A DNA stretch of 64,000 nt from Rhyacophila brunnea (lineage: Eukaryota > Arthropoda > Insecta > Trichoptera > Rhyacophilidae), in NCBI GenBank assembly GCA_022495005.1, contig JAGYXB010000612.1, positions 868,001 through 932,000 of the forward strand, in the 5' to 3' direction. Of the stretch, positions 42,529 through 56,351 are shown piece after piece. Both the position numbers and the translations under genes were made by a program. Position 1 is the first letter of the stretch; each line of letters opens with the position of its first letter. The notes under the pieces are model-generated. The model searched no databases. It had not been told where the DNA came from and was given only the letters and a program-made list of their open reading frames with translations.

Positions 42529-44479
42529 ACACATATACGTATTCCGAAATTAAAAGTATAGCCGGCCGTATAGTGAGGTATAAGTGTATTGTCTTCTTAT
42601 GTGAAGTATAAATAAGAAGAAGACGGAAGGTGCAAGTACGTTTTTTATTTTTAATATTTTAACAGTGAGTCACACCAAACGTCAGGTTGGCAAATTTCCT
42701 GTACAATATTATTGAGTGAGCATTTCCACAATTGTTGCATTTATTTTTTACCTCCCGGCTCTACAATATGTTGTAATAAGATTTACATATATGTTATTTA
42801 TTCAAACATTTCTTTAAATATTTATCTACGTATGTGTATTGAAAAAATGTTTGAAAACTAGTTTTTAATGCTATTCTGTTGTATTATTATCGCTTGCCAT
42901 ACAAAACTGGTATTTTTTAAATTGTTCTGGCAAAATTGATTAAAATGTCACTATACAAGAAAGTTATTTCAATAATGAATTAATTCAAAGCGTTGTGGAG
43001 TCTTATACGTATTAGGAATTTCGAAGGCAATTCGATTTTCGAATCAAATGATTTATTTGTGGTCATATTGGTAACAAGTTTATTATAGTCTTCTATTGGC
43101 AACCCCAAAAATAAAATGACAGCTTGCGTTCTGGTTTCTGTTGCTTTGTTTACATGACTTACACAAACAATGGGTAATGTATTGCAATTGGCTGCCGACA
43201 TAAAATTGACGAGAGAGTATCTTTCCACAGTATAAATTTTATATACACATGTATGGTTTAATACGGCAGTATCTGAGATGCGTGAAATATCAAATTGAAG
43301 TCAAATTTAATTATATGCCATGATCCTATGAATGAATGATATGGAATGTCTTATGTCAAATGAACCAGCAATGTGAAGTCACTTGTAGCTAACTTAATCA
43401 GTAGACCAGAAGTTGTTTTTGCTCCATCTCTATATATTTTAAATATTTGTAGCAAATCAATTTTTTTATTGCCCTACCCTGACATCAAAATACTTACTTC
43501 AGCTCCACTATGTGCCGCTTCAAAAATTACTTTGGATGGTTGGCAACCCTTTTTGTAAGGGAGTGGCGCAATTTGACAGTTTTGCAGAATAAATATGACA
43601 ATGCCAGTGTTTGTTATGTGAGCATAATATTGCAGTGTTGGCAACTTATGTCAGTTTGTTTATAATTTATTACATAATTTTAATATAAAGGTAATTTGAT
43701 TGATTGGCAATTTAGTGTATTGCCGGAGTATTGTAGAGCTGTCTGGAAGACGTGTGTAAACATTTTGGTGCTGTTATTTTTATATAAAATAATAATATAT
43801 TACCTATAAGGCCTAATAGTACGTTCGCATTTTGACTACAACAGCACCGGTGACTTAAAAAAGGAATCAAGAATTCTAAAACCACTCATAGCAGCACGTT
43901 ACAACTATTCGCTCCTCTTCTAGCCAGCTCTTCAATTACAACTTGAAAGTTTCGAATTCAAGTTGCATAATACTTGACTGGGTTTACCTCGACATCACGT
44001 AGTACGTACCGTGTTTCGATGAATACAGAAAAATTATATTGAAAATAAAATATACTATGGCCTAAATTTAATCACTTCTCGCTGTAGATTATGCCAATTT
44101 GAAACAGATATTTTTTCTTGATTAAATTTAAAATTAAAAAAATAAAAACTATATAATAATGGTGTGTTCGACCAAGGCTGACTTGTAATATATTAAAAAT
44201 TAAAATTAGACCATTTTTAATCAAAGAATGGATTTTGACAGCCAACGATAAAATACGAATCTCACGTTTTCCTTCCTTTATAATTATTGCATTGTGAAGA
44301 AAGCTACTAGCAGATTTTGTTTTTTAATCTAAAAATATCTGTGGTCTTTGATCAATTTTTGTTTAAGATTGTTGATTTCGCGATAGGTTTCTATAGGCTC
44401 TTTTGTTAGGTCAATGCAAATTGTTGAAGTATTGACAGTGTTTGATTGTTGGTTTCCTTACTTGGGATATAGGGACAAA
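42529..44479. other. Spacer, no gene recognised
   Basis: Short frames (42980-43228 minus, 43373-43558 plus) lack similarity. At 43355-43430 there is a scrap of the 44480-44960 repeat (AGTCACTTGTAGCTAACTTA). Confidence 0.5.
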
Positions 44480-44960
44480 TTATATGTAGTTTCAAACCAA
44501 ATAATTTGGACCATAAGTAGAACGAGTCTTATACATTATTTCTGTTATGACATTTGAAATTATTTTACAAGCGCATGAAGCATGGTTAAGTTGATTAACT
44601 CTACAATTATTAAGATCATTCAGTTGCCATTCCGGCTTCTTTACTTAGGCAATGACTGCCAATTTTTAAGTTCGTTTTGATTACCTACTTACTCAAGTGC
44701 AGTTATAAACGGTTTTACACAAATATTACATGATTTTTCAACTAAATAATAATGTCGAAGTGTAATATTATTGGCTGCTTATGTGTTCATCGTGACGGAT
44801 TGTCATTTTATATGCCTTGGAAATTGGCAATATGTCATACCTAGCAGTAGTGTGATGTTCTCTACAAATGAACCTGCAATGGGAAGCCGTTTATAGCTAA
44901 CTTAATCAGTGGACCAGAGGTCCATTTTTGCTTTAATGTCATAAATAAATTTTAACATAC
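44480..44960 (+). repeat. Dispersed repeat, about 430-480 bp (mates 27700-27960 and 62575-62960)
   Basis: Blocks AAATTATTTTACAAGCGCATGAAGCAT, CAGTTGCCATTCCG and CTAACTTAATCAGTGGACCAG reappear in reverse complement at 62575-62960, and the right half at 27700-27960. No coding capacity or clear termini; probably a non-autonomous transposon. Confidence 0.65.
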
Positions 44961-45423
44961 AAGAATTTACCTATTTTGCACTCATAAATTGTCAAAAGAC
45001 CACAGATATATTGCTATATTATGTAGAAAGAAGTATTTTAAAAATACTCATTTTTTAGTTAACCCGGTGCATGTAAAATGCTGCAAAAAAATATAAAGAA
45101 ATAATAATTTCTAATTTTCGAATTTTTTGAAAAATTTCAGCCAAATTTGGGTAGATTTAGGTAGATTTGGGCAGGCCGGTAAAAATTTGATAAGTATAAA
45201 AAAATTCCACTTTATATAGTCTTGTCAACGAATGTTTAATAATTTCATTATAGCTCTATCTAAAAGCAATATTTCTTTCTTGAGTAACAAAGGATTACAA
45301 TGTCTACCATTTTTTTTTTATGATTTTACCGAGGCTTTGACTGCGACTCGCTGTCATATCGCCTCTTCTCTTTCAGAAGGGGATCCACTGATCAGGTCCT
45401 CACTCCAATTCTGTTAAAGAACT

Positions 45424-45612
45424 TTACAATTTTGCCAAGCTCTTTCGTCTTACCCACCGCCGGGCATCTTTCAATTCGTTGACATTCTCAAAGGTATCCG
45501 CAATTCGCAGCTGTACTCTGTGTCGTGCATATTTAGGGTATTGTACTGCCATATGTACAATGTTCTCCAAAACATCACATTCATCGCAGTGCTGCAAATC
45601 GCTTCTTTCCAC
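45424..45612 (-). pseudogene. LINE C-terminal Cys/His fragment
   Basis: The minus strand reads LQHCDECDVLENIVHMAVQY, PKYARHRVQL, then a short tail and stop. The CxxC...H....(C/Q)P.Y...R pattern is the C-terminal end of Jockey/R1-type LINE proteins. It is preceded on the minus strand by unrelated sequence, so it is a scrap. Confidence 0.65.
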
Positions 45613-46962
45613 GAGGAATGTCTACCATTTATACATTGAATATCAGTATAAACAAGATGTGCAAACCGTTATTATGAGCACATGAATGTCTTGTTCACTA
45701 AAAGGATGTATGACAATTCTGCCATGCTAAGTGAAGTGTGAAGTGCGGTGTCTATATAGAGATTATGTCAAAACAATCAAATAATTTTACATAATATAAG
45801 AGAAAAAGTAGTTTAAAACTTGGGTTCTCATTTCAATAAAACCAAAAACACTGTCTTTTTACTTTTAAAGGCAGGCGTCTGCAATCTTAAGGTTTAATGC
45901 AAAGTAGGTGCAGTAAAAGTCTGTTAACATCATGAGTAATTGAAAATTTGTCTACATCGAAATAATCACAAATTCATAAAATTTCGATAAATGAACCATA
46001 ATAGTCGCCACTGATTTAATTAAAAAAAAAAATTGTATCGGAAACGAACCAGTGTTACAAAAATTGCAGTAAAATAAAATTAGTGGGCTGATACATTAGT
46101 TAACCGATTTGCGGATAAATAAGAAAACGCACGGCGAAATTGAAACAAACGTAACTATTGCTGTCAACTGATTAAATAGTTAAGTAATATTAATGAACAC
46201 AGAGTGTGTTATCATTTTGGTAATAAAAAAAATATATGGTAGGAATTATTTTATCCGCGGTGAATGCATTTATTCAATTAACCACTGATGAAGCAACCGT
46301 TATATTATTAATTTATATTGTGCAATTAAAAATGTTTTAATATCGAAACTTCGACATCAGACCTTTAGACAGACATTACATGCTTGGAGATTGTGTGAAT
46401 TAGGAACATCCCTTGGTAAGACTATAATTATCTACTGTCAAACCTTTGTTACTCAGTCAATACAAAAGATATTATTACTCAGTATTGTCATTGGATAAAT
46501 GACTTTCGAATCATCAGATGTGATTGGTTCACGACTATTCTACAGTATATAATATGTGTTACATATGTTATATCCGCTTTTGCATGCACGTGTGTCATAT
46601 AATTTACCTATATTTTGTGCCATTTTTGTATACCTAATTTAAGACAATATTATAAAATGTGTAATATCTGGCCTAAAATAGCTCAATCTACTATTATGAT
46701 AAGTTTGTAATAAAGATCACAAATTATATCGCCGGTCTATCTTGTAAACATCGTAAAAAACCATGTAATTTTCGTTTTAAATAGAATTGCAAAATTAAAA
46801 AAAATATAAGAAACGGTGATTCCCGCTATATATTTGTGACATTTGCAAATTATTCCGTTTTCATATGATTAATAACAAGGTTTTTGTGAAATGATTAGGT
46901 GTGTTATGAATGCAAGAATCTTACAGAGTGGTAGATATTCGATAATTCTAGCGTAATATTAA

Positions 46963-47259
46963 CCGGTTCTATGCCTTTAGCAAGTTTTCTTGCTCTATGA
47001 GGCCATGATCGACAGGAGGCACACACAAATTTTGCGAGTTATCTTGTCAGACTTTAAACTCAAATTACTAGCCACTGTCGATTGATTTGCATAATCTAAA
47101 AAATTAAACACTAATTATGAAATACTAAACTACAAACTACAGAACGTATTACAAAATACAGCGGGTTTAGTAAAGTTTTGCTCTACATTCAACGTGTGTC
47201 ATTAAAAATCTGCGGCCTGTCAGATACTGCCATAGCAATATCGTGAGGCATCGAAAAGG
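46963..47259. mobile_element. piggyBac-like MITE, copy 2, with intact TTAA sites
   Basis: TTAA (46959-46962) / CCGGTTCTATGCCTTT at the left and AGGCATCGAAAAGG / TTAA (47260-47263) at the right. Collinear with 14474-14774, sharing ATGATCGACAGG, CTTTAAACTCAAATTACTAG and CTCTACATTCAAC blocks. Non-coding. Confidence 0.88.
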
Positions 47260-47559
47260 TTAATAAATATCTCGTTTTTGACCAAAATAGAATTTGTGAG
47301 TTTTGCAAGACAAACCGACAATATTATTTTAGTTATATGTTATTCTGAACGCGGACTATTAATATTTTTATATTTTATATTGACGTACACGGCGAATATC
47401 ATTTCAGCGAACACCGGACAATTTATGTTGGCGAATTTATAGTTACTATTTTAATAATAAATTACTAGCTCCCTATTTGAGAAAATGTTGTGTGGGACTT
47501 GCTATTTAGTAGTGAATTTAATATGGTATGAAAGTGGAATATTATAGATCACAGCACTT

Positions 47560-47850
47560 ATCGTGGTGCCATCCCCTAGCAGAGGTCGGTCACCATCAGC
47601 AATTTAGTCTTATCATCTGCTACCTGGAACAGTTTGGTGGAGCTGCACTCGGAAATTCTTGAGCCACGAAATGCTGCATCGTCCTCTGCTACATGTACCG
47701 TTGATTTTCCTTGGATGACAAGTTAAGGAATGCTGTACTTATGTCTTCTCATAATGTTGCCGGGGTACTGCAGTTTTCTGGTTTTTTGATACTACGCAGA
47801 ACTTCTCGGTCCTTTCCCATTCGATTGAGAAATTTGATCACTATTAGTAA
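47560..47850 (-). pseudogene. LINE 3' coding remnant
   Basis: The minus strand, across frame changes, gives RMGKDREVLRSIKKPE, then RGRCSISWLKNFRVQLH and CSSTKLFQVADDKTKLLMVT with a closing LLGDGT. This follows the common insect LINE tail GRGRRRISWL.NL..W....ST.LFR.A..K..I.M...NLR.GDGT. Several shifts and stops; inactive. Confidence 0.65.
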
Positions 47851-50800
47851 TTAATTTAGAAATAATCTAATAAAATTTTGCTTGTTCTGTACCACACGCA
47901 CGCTTATTAGATACTCAAAATTTTTAGTTATATGCTCAGCAAAAATCAAATGAAAATTAATCGTAAATAATCTGTAATTGCAAATATTCAATAGAAAATA
48001 ATGTATACATTTTCTAAATAAATACTCCTAATGATTTTAATATAATATAATAATATTGATGTGCCCAATACATCATTAAGAATGTTGATTTCATTTGTTT
48101 TCGATAATTTTGCAAAATGTGTTATGTACCTACAATGATATTCGCTGGGATCGTCCAAATGAATAGATTCTCTTTAAAACTGTCCGTAAAAAAATTTATC
48201 TTTGAATGTCTCCTGCACATCTAATCTTTAGGATTCCATAACCTATGGGTATTTGTGCCAATCTTAATGTAAATGTGTCGTAATTAATAAGAAAATGCGG
48301 CAACACTGATTATTAATTGATAGCGACTGACGATGTCTGCCATGTAATTCAAAATGGCGACATTTGGTAAACAGCCAACTGAAACTGCAAAAACTCTAAC
48401 TAGAACATGAAAGTGGTGTATAAGATCATAATAATAATTATTATCATTGAGTTGCTCAAATTGTCTTAAAATCAATTCATTGATCTGACAAGAAAATTCA
48501 TTTCGTTTGTTTTGAATGTTCTATATTTAAAATTTGTCTTTTTGTTGCATTCAAAATTAATCAAACATCTCCTTGTACATCATGCTGGCCTGATACTTAA
48601 TGAAAATTCGTGACAAACTTTGGTCTCGCATTTTATGTTGCCGCAGCTAAAGAAGTCTTGGAAAAGGGGAATGTTGAATATAAAACATCTTTGTACCAAC
48701 GACATTTGCCACTTTATGTTTTGCCGTTGTTGAATTGCAATACCGTCATTGTCAAATTTAATTGCTTACCAATACAGTGTTGCCGAAAATACATTTACAA
48801 TAGCATAATCAAAGACTGTAATATTTTTGTGTACTCAATAATAATTGTTTTTCGTAAAATGTAACGTTTCTCATAATCTGTATTACCTTTTACACCTGAC
48901 ATTTTTATTTTTTACAAGATTTACTATAAACTCGTCGGATGGACGAAGACAATGGCATGTATTTAATAAGGCCGTTTTGTTGCATTGTATAATTAAATAT
49001 TATTAAGGTACCCTTTTTGTAACAATAATTTAATTATATTATGAAGTGATTTATTTATTTTATTTGAAAACAAACTGCCGAGATTCGCAGCTTCCGGGTT
49101 TTATGTTCTCATTCATAACAAATTTTGATAGTAAACCATTTTTTTTCAAGTAGTTGATCTGTTACCATTTGACAACCTCCTATGGACATGACTGTAGTGA
49201 TGACCAGTATACTGGGCTACCCGCAACTGTCACTTCATCACTCTAGTTCTGACTTGTTGTAAGCTTAGTGTGATTTATTCATTTTAAATCAATCGAATCG
49301 TGTATAGCACACTGCATATGGAAATAGATTGCGTCTCAAGAAACATCAAGTGTTCAGGATGCATGAAAAAGGATTACATTTTTTTTCTATTTGGCATTCC
49401 GCACACAGAGATACTCAATGAAGACGCACCTGAAATTTCAATTGCCAACCAGTATTTTCTGTGTCACCAGTAATATTATATCTCAATGGAAGTTTGTTCG
49501 GGGTGCGAATAGTTTCTAAACATTTTGTATGATTTATCGCTAGAAAAGCGACATGCTAGTTGCCATAGAACTGAGAGCCACGTCAAAACAAACGTAAAAA
49601 TGAATAAATTATTACCATTAATAAAATTTGCCGCAGAAGTTGAGAAATACCCCATGCTTGCATAATTTCTGAATATTTGCACGGAATGTTCCAATGTTCC
49701 AATTTGACAGTAGCACCGTGTGCGAAACATCTGTTACTGACCAACCTGTGACTTCAATAACCAACTAATAATATCTTTGATTGTTTGCAAGAGTGTTTAA
49801 TTACTGCTCTTTAGTGCACCATGTTGGCCCAGTCGGCTGTCTTTGTATAAATATGAAACCGCAGCTGTTCAAAAAGGCATCTTATTTTTTTAATGTTCAT
49901 TTAAACCAGTGCAAAAACCTAATGGGCTAAGCAGATGGTTAAAAATTATAAATTCCTCATGACAATTGTCATGACATCTATGAGAATTATCTAAGTATAC
50001 ACTTGATTTTTCCTGAAAGTTGGTAAGATAGGACATTGTCTACTGACGAGACCAAAACTACACAGATTTGAGAGATGGCTGTACAACAAGTTAGAAGCCG
50101 AGTGTTTTACTGCTCAACTTGTCCCCTGAATATAACAGTCATTACATAAACAGTGATCGTACACCAGAGCCTTGTTGAGTTAAGTGGGTAAAATCTATGA
50201 CCAAACTAATTAGTTCATTGTGTATTAATCCAATTTAAAGTCATATTCTATTGAGTGGCTATTTAAATAACTTTTTTTTATTAAATTTAATATAAATTTT
50301 GGTGTACTTATCGAAGTAATTTAATTGTGCAACCAAACGACATTTTATATTGTTAGAATAAGCTTCTCGTAATGTTTTATCGAGATAATCGGTTTCATTG
50401 AGTGAGAATTTTATATTTTGTAAGTCAATATCATTTCGTGAACGTTTTTATAACTCAAGGCAGCTGTGGTAGTTTCATTTTATTGATATTAGATTTGTTT
50501 TTGATAAATCAGTTTGCACTTAAAGATGTATTTTTTTTCATTCAATTCTGAATTTGAATGGCATAACGTGGTTACAAAATTATGCGTTGCTTTTTTCACA
50601 ATGGTGCTTTATTCAAAACTGTCGCAAAATAACACGGATCAACATGCCATAAGTAAACTACTATTTTATCTGCATTTTTATATGGATGTTCGAAACAAAT
50701 TAGCTTTTTTCCCTATCGATTGACGTCAGTGACAGGTTAATTCTTCATCTAGGGGTACAAACAGTAATGCTCCCGGTTTCTTATACATTTTTCCGAGACG

Positions 50801-51051
50801 GCATTAGCAAAAATAACTTTGATTCTCATTGTACATTCTCTCTGATTATTCTATTGTGTTTGAAAAAACAAACTTAGCTAAGCAGTTAATTTTGTAGCAA
50901 AAAAAATCTGCCTAAATTATATTCAATTGTTTACGTAGACAAATAAATTCGTCAAATTATTACGCTGCGAAAGATAGGACCCACCTAACAATTTGCTGGG
51001 TGTAATAGAATATCGTTTAAACTAAAAGTCTGGTGTCACATAGTACTATAT
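47851..51051. other. AT-rich spacer, no supported gene
   Basis: Short frames, the longest 48610-48864 on the plus strand and 49476-49730 on the minus, have no similarity I can recognise and no convincing splice or poly(A) context. No repeat match elsewhere in the window. Confidence 0.5.
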
Positions 51052-51306
51052 CGTCACTGCTCTGGCAGAAGACACTAATTCGAAAAAATTACATATTGAG
51101 TTAGTTATACCAAAATGTTCCTTATTTCAAACTTTACCGTCTGGAAACCTTCTTACTAAATAAACAGTTTTTATTTTAAAGTCATCATTTTTACGATTAC
51201 TTAATAAACTCACATGATAGACCATTTCAAACATTTTAACAACTTCAAAGTCAAATTACTCAAAACTAGTATTCTCCAGTTAGTGTGTTCTGCCAGAACA
51301 GAGACG
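51052..51306 (-). mobile_element. 255-bp MITE, copy 2
   Basis: Reverse-oriented mate of 14052-14306, same length. CGTCACTGCTCTGGCAGAAG at the left, CTTCTGCC-type complement TTCTGCCAGAACAGAGACG at the right. ATAT flanks both sides (51048-51051 and 51307-51310), a likely target duplication, though AT-rich sequence makes chance possible. Confidence 0.85.
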
Positions 51307-53003
51307 ATATACTAAGTTTCTATCTGCAGAAACACTATTTTTACAGGGACAAGATTTTTATTTTCACAATGCATACTATGTTTGAAAGCCCAACTAGTGC
51401 TCGAAGTTTTACAAACCAGAACGCTCGATAATTTACTGAAAATATTAGCAAATCTATATATATAATTTAGGTAGCTCATAAACGTGTCATTATGTATGTC
51501 ATAAATATTATTTTTTACCACGAGTCCAACAAGTTTACGTATTTAATTTATAAATATATATATAAAGTAAATGAAAACTTAATTAGGTACGTTTTAAAAA
51601 TCCATGAACTGGAAGGTATCATTTATTGGTAACTTGTTATTGGTTAACACGTAAACAATAGAATGTCAATTGGATAAAACCATAGATAATAATGAGTGTC
51701 ATCTACATGAAATAAAGGTTTGGAGAGGATGTAGATGAGATAGTGAACATTTTTCATCTAGGCTCTTTCAATATTTGCAGATAGAGTAATTTACATGGTC
51801 TGGTGATCATTTACCGTTATAATTTTTCAGTTTATCAAGAGATGGCGTCATTTGAAACGCATGCTTTTTTATATTATAGCCAATTTATGCCAAGAATGAA
51901 AAATTATTTAGTACATACATAGACAAGCTTTCAAAATTGAATGTCTTGGAATTAATTTAATAATAATTATTACAAGTTGTTTCGTAATACATAAATTTCT
52001 TAATGTTCAGTATGCGGTGCACCTAACGTGTTGATTTTTAACCGTTCTAGGTGCACGCGAAGAAAACAAATTGACAGTTTTACACCAAATATTTTTGAAA
52101 AGGTTCATGTAAATTTCTTTAAATATATAATATGTACAGAAACTAATAATGTATAGAATATAATATTATGAATAATGGTACTAACTATTTCTCGTAGACA
52201 CAGTGAATTTGTCAGAATTATTTATAATAAATTTAATGTAAATTTAAAAAAAAAACAAATGCATGTCTAGATTTTCAAATACATACTAGGATAAACATAA
52301 TGATGTGAAAATATTTTCTACCAAATTACATCTTTTTATATTTTTTATAATAATAATAAATTGTAGCGTAGTGGAGCATTGTATTTTTATGCAATCGCAA
52401 TTTTTTCAAGCACTTTTTTTTTAATTAGTATGCTAAACTTGCATTTTCGAAAATTTATTCTTGACATCTATACAATAATTATTTATTTTTTATTTGTATC
52501 CATAAGGCATCTCTAATACTCAAAATTTCTGGAACATTCTATTTAAAATCGATTATTATGAATCTCGTGTATCCATTTTATTTACAAAAATTTATCCACA
52601 CTATTATTTACAAAAAAACTATATGAAATTTGTTTACTATTTCCAAATATTTTTTTAATCTTAGCTTTTATTCTCTAGTCAAGAATCTTTTTTTATGTTA
52701 TCTGGTTTTGTATTAAAATGTCACCATGGCCATTTTTGGATGTTATACATTGTAAGTGAATAATTATTATGCTTTTGAAAAACTTTTTTTTTTTTTTTTA
52801 TTTTTTCCCTCCAGTGCTTCCCAAATTATATTTACTTCAAATACAGAATTCAAATTGCTTCACTACCAAGAGTATAAAGTTTTAAGAGAAAATCAGGCAT
52901 TGTCATGTGTCCTAAGCAGTGGCGGCAGCGCTAACACCATACAAGTGCATTGCACCCCCTATGAATTTCTAAAAGCTAACTCTTGCGTGTATTTTTATTT
53001 ATA
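51307..53003. other. AT-rich spacer, no supported gene
   Basis: Includes long T-runs near 52783. The frame at 52756-53004 is without recognised similarity. Confidence 0.5.
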
Positions 53004-53177
53004 AGCCGCGTTGACATGATCTGAGTACACTCGTATGAGACAGCTTCATTCTAACTACTCCTATACGAGCTAGTTCGGAAGAATAGAACGCAGTCTGAGT
53101 TCACTAAGATCGAACGCCACGATACAAGTAGCGTCTTAGTAGGTATCCGAGTGTACTCGGATCGTGTCAACGTAGCT
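53004..53177. mobile_element. 174-bp MITE
   Basis: Left end AGCCGCGTTGACATGATCTG, continuing AGTACACTCG; right end read inward AGCTACGTTGACACGATCCG, continuing AGTACACTCG. The inverted repeats are about 30 bp with four mismatches. Target duplication not evident. Confidence 0.75.
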
Positions 53178-53429
53178 TGAGCCATCGCTTACATATCGCA
53201 GAGCAAGCGCACCATCATTATCGAATAGGTATGCAAATATTGAATTTTATTAATTTAAAAATAAAAATACGGATGCATGTTTATAGTAAGACTAAAGATG
53301 AACTACGGTCATTCATCAGCGTTTTTTTCTGCACACACGGCAGACGCATTTGACACCAGCAAATTACGCCACCATTATAATGCTATTATATTCAATTAAA
53401 ATATAGAGTAAATGTTGTTTATGCGGAAT

Positions 53430-53930
53430 GTCTGGGACTCACAGTCAAAACCAAATGCCGCCTATTTGACGCTTACATTCTGACGGTGCTGCTTTACGGT
53501 AGCGAATCATGGCACTTTACGAAGGCTCAGAGCAACCGTATACTGAGCTTCGAAAACAGATGTTTGTGACGAATACTGGGTGTGCGGTGGTATGACTTTA
53601 GGAGCAACGAGGAGATAAGAGAACGCACCAAGCAGCCTCTCATCACGCTGAAAGTTAAGAGGCGACGTTGGACCTGGCTCGGCCACGTGTTGCGGATGCC
53701 AGAAGAGAACTTCAACCTGGCTTGCCTGTTCTTCAAGCCGACCGGATTCCGCCGTCCTGGAAGGCCGCTAAATACAATCTACAGAGTGTATATGGCGGAG
53801 CTACAGGATGCTGGTTTGACCTGGAAAACGAAGCAAAAAGACTGGCGAGCGACAGGGATTCTTGGAGGCGCCGCGTGGTGTCCATATGCTCCAGTTAAGG
53901 GGCGGATATGGCAAAAGAAAGAAGAAGTTG
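53430..53930 (+). pseudogene. LINE reverse transcriptase C-terminal remnant
   Basis: Plus strand reads LTVKTKCRLFDAYILTVLLY and GSESWHFTKAQSNRILSFEN, then, after a stop, RILGVRWYDFRSNEEIRERT, RRRWTWLGHVLRMPEENFN and RRPGRPLNTIYRVYMAELQD. This is the classic tail after LINE reverse transcriptase (LYG.E.W........FE..CLR.ILG..W.D...N..I). The 3' end matches 13808-13890. 5'-truncated and broken by stops. Confidence 0.78.
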
Positions 53931-55354
53931 TTTGTATCATACTTACACATTGTAAAAAATCCCATTGGCTTTTGATTTTGATTTTACAGTTTCTCGGAGT
54001 TTTTATTATATTGAAAGCACACTGTGAGTACTGGCTGAGTGTAACATCAGCGACTGACCGATTGCTGGTGACTAATAGTGACTCCTACATAAATGTACAA
54101 ACTGGCATACTAAACAATCTCTCGATTAAAATCGGCCGTGTTCCCTGCTTTAGATTATTCATTCATATCTCATCTTTATCAGTGTTATAAATTTCGCCGC
54201 GGATTCATTGATCTAAATATGTATACAGACAGCTACAGGTAGGTATCTTATTGATGATATATTATGTTATCTTTGCATTTATTCAATATTTAAAAAATCA
54301 ACAACGATATCAGAAAACACAAAAATAAGTCGGTTACCTTCAGGGTGAGGCTGTAAGGAGGTATAATTCTTGAGTGTGGAGAAATATGGGATAAACTTAA
54401 ACACGTTATGTCTGTCATAATATGCATTAAAGGTTGTTATGTAGATGAATAATATTTCAAGACATTCCGGAGGCTTTGTATTTCTAGTGATTTATGGCCT
54501 GACCGTCATTAAGTCATAGACCAAATCTGGCTTCAAAGTCTTGGTCTGTGTCTTCTTATTAATCTTTGGGAGAAATTAACCAATTTTATTCTTACAGCTA
54601 TTCCACAAAGCAAAGAAATCAAATTTCAATTCACGACCCGTTGTGATTTAATATTATCAATTTTCGTTACTTGAGTTTACTATGTCTTCCACGTTTTGTG
54701 TTTTAACACCACTAGGTACTATCACGTGGTGATTTAAGACTAATGTTAGATAACATCGCCAAGAGTGCGACAACCCATTGTGATTCCTGACCGCAGCCGA
54801 CATTGATATCAGACGAATACAACCAGTGTCTGAAATTTTAAAAATTAAAACGCTCAACAATTTTCCGAAGTTATTAAAGTTTGTTTGTTTTTTTTTGTTA
54901 TACACTTATCATGGGCGGACAAATGCAACAGCATTGTTTAAATTTCTGACATGCATATCTACAGAAGATTAGGCTGGCAAAATTTGTTGGTGCCACAGGT
55001 GAAAATTTTAATTTCTGCTTTGTGCTTATAAATGTTGTATTCTTTACGATCATTTAATTAGTTAATAATATAATAATAATAAACATAAAATGTAAAATAA
55101 AGTTGTATTTTTTTAATAATTCATGAATCGGAACGTATTCGTTTTATTTTTCTACAAAACAATCGTCTCGAGGCAAGGAATACAAAATTAATGGGAACTG
55201 GCTCTTTCTAAACTTAAAACTCTAAAGGGTGTGGTAAAATAGGTTGCGGATGTCGAGTATGAAAAATTATTGTGAGATACATTTAAACTCGTGTTAATGA
55301 ATATGTAACTTTCAAAAGTTATGTCTGTATGATAATAACATGTATTAAAGTTTG

Positions 55355-55525
55355 TCACATAAATATAACGTGCATTTAATATTCAGGGAAGTCAGCGTGC
55401 TTTGTTATATTTAGGTTTTATGGCCTGACCGTCTTAAAGTAACCTTCTTCAAAACATTGGTCCATGGCGATGGTTTTTACATTTCCATTTATTAATCTGT
55501 TTCTAGAAATGTCTATGTTGACATA
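55355..55525 (+). repeat. Dispersed repeat unit a (mate 56530-56700)
   Basis: ATTTAATATTCAGGGAAGTC, TTTTATGGCCTGACCGTC and CATGGCGATGGTTTTTACAT blocks recur in the same order and orientation at 56530-56700, and in diverged form at 54420-54590 and 4320-4420. The two closest copies bracket the 55609-56216 element. Confidence 0.65.
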
Positions 55526-55608
55526 AGCGATTAGATGCTTGTGATTTATTAGATGTTTGTGATTGCATATTCGAAACATTTTATTTACTTATTTGGATTA
55601 GTTATAAT

Positions 55609-56216
55609 TGAGGCGTCTAATTCCAAAAAGCGATTTCCGGGAAAAGCGAAGCGAAGAAGCGAAAGCCAAAAGTCCACATTTGGTCAAAATCGAGAAAAAA
55701 TACGCACGTATTCTTTGTATAATTTTACACAATATGTATTGATCTATAAATTACAAAACGCGACATAACCCTACGAAAAAAAATATTTTAAGTCTCGATT
55801 TATTACAAAAAGCGCCAAGTCCGCGTTTCATATTATTTAAAGCTTGGTTGATTTCGCACGTGTTTAAGTCAACTAATAAGGGAACGTTCAATATTGAGAA
55901 GGGCGTCTCCCATGCTGTGGCATCTGGTAAACTCATGACAGTCCCATGGAAATATGTGACTTACGTGGAATAAATTAAAAAGTGAGGTACAAGTAGCGCT
56001 ATGTCCAATTTTATTTTGCCTATATTTATTACATTTGACAGTTTATCGGCTGAAACAAATTGCCATTTGGTTATAATTTAGACATAGAATACAACGGAAA
56101 AAATAATCTCACGTTAAAACAAATAATTGAAGGTTGAAACATAAAAACGTTGTTTCCAGAAAATATTGAATTGTGGACTCATCGCTTTTTGTAATTAGAC
56201 GCCTCAATTGATGGAT
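55609..56216. mobile_element. 608-bp inverted-repeat element (mate at 1-352)
   Basis: Ends ATTGAGGCGTCTAATTCC, then AAAAAGCGAT at the left and the complement ATTGAGGCGTCTAATTAC, then AAAAAGCGAT at the right: about 27 bp of terminal inverted repeat with one mismatch. The interior is non-coding and partly repeated, inverted, at 1-352. No target duplication could be fixed. Confidence 0.75.
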
Positions 56217-56351
56217 TACACATGTTATCAGATACTGAATACAATAATACCAAATATTTTTTGGAAAGGATTAATTGATTAGAATATTATTCAAGATGTG
56301 ATAAAAAGTTTTTAGTCAAAAAATTAAATGTCTCATAAATAATTTACTACA

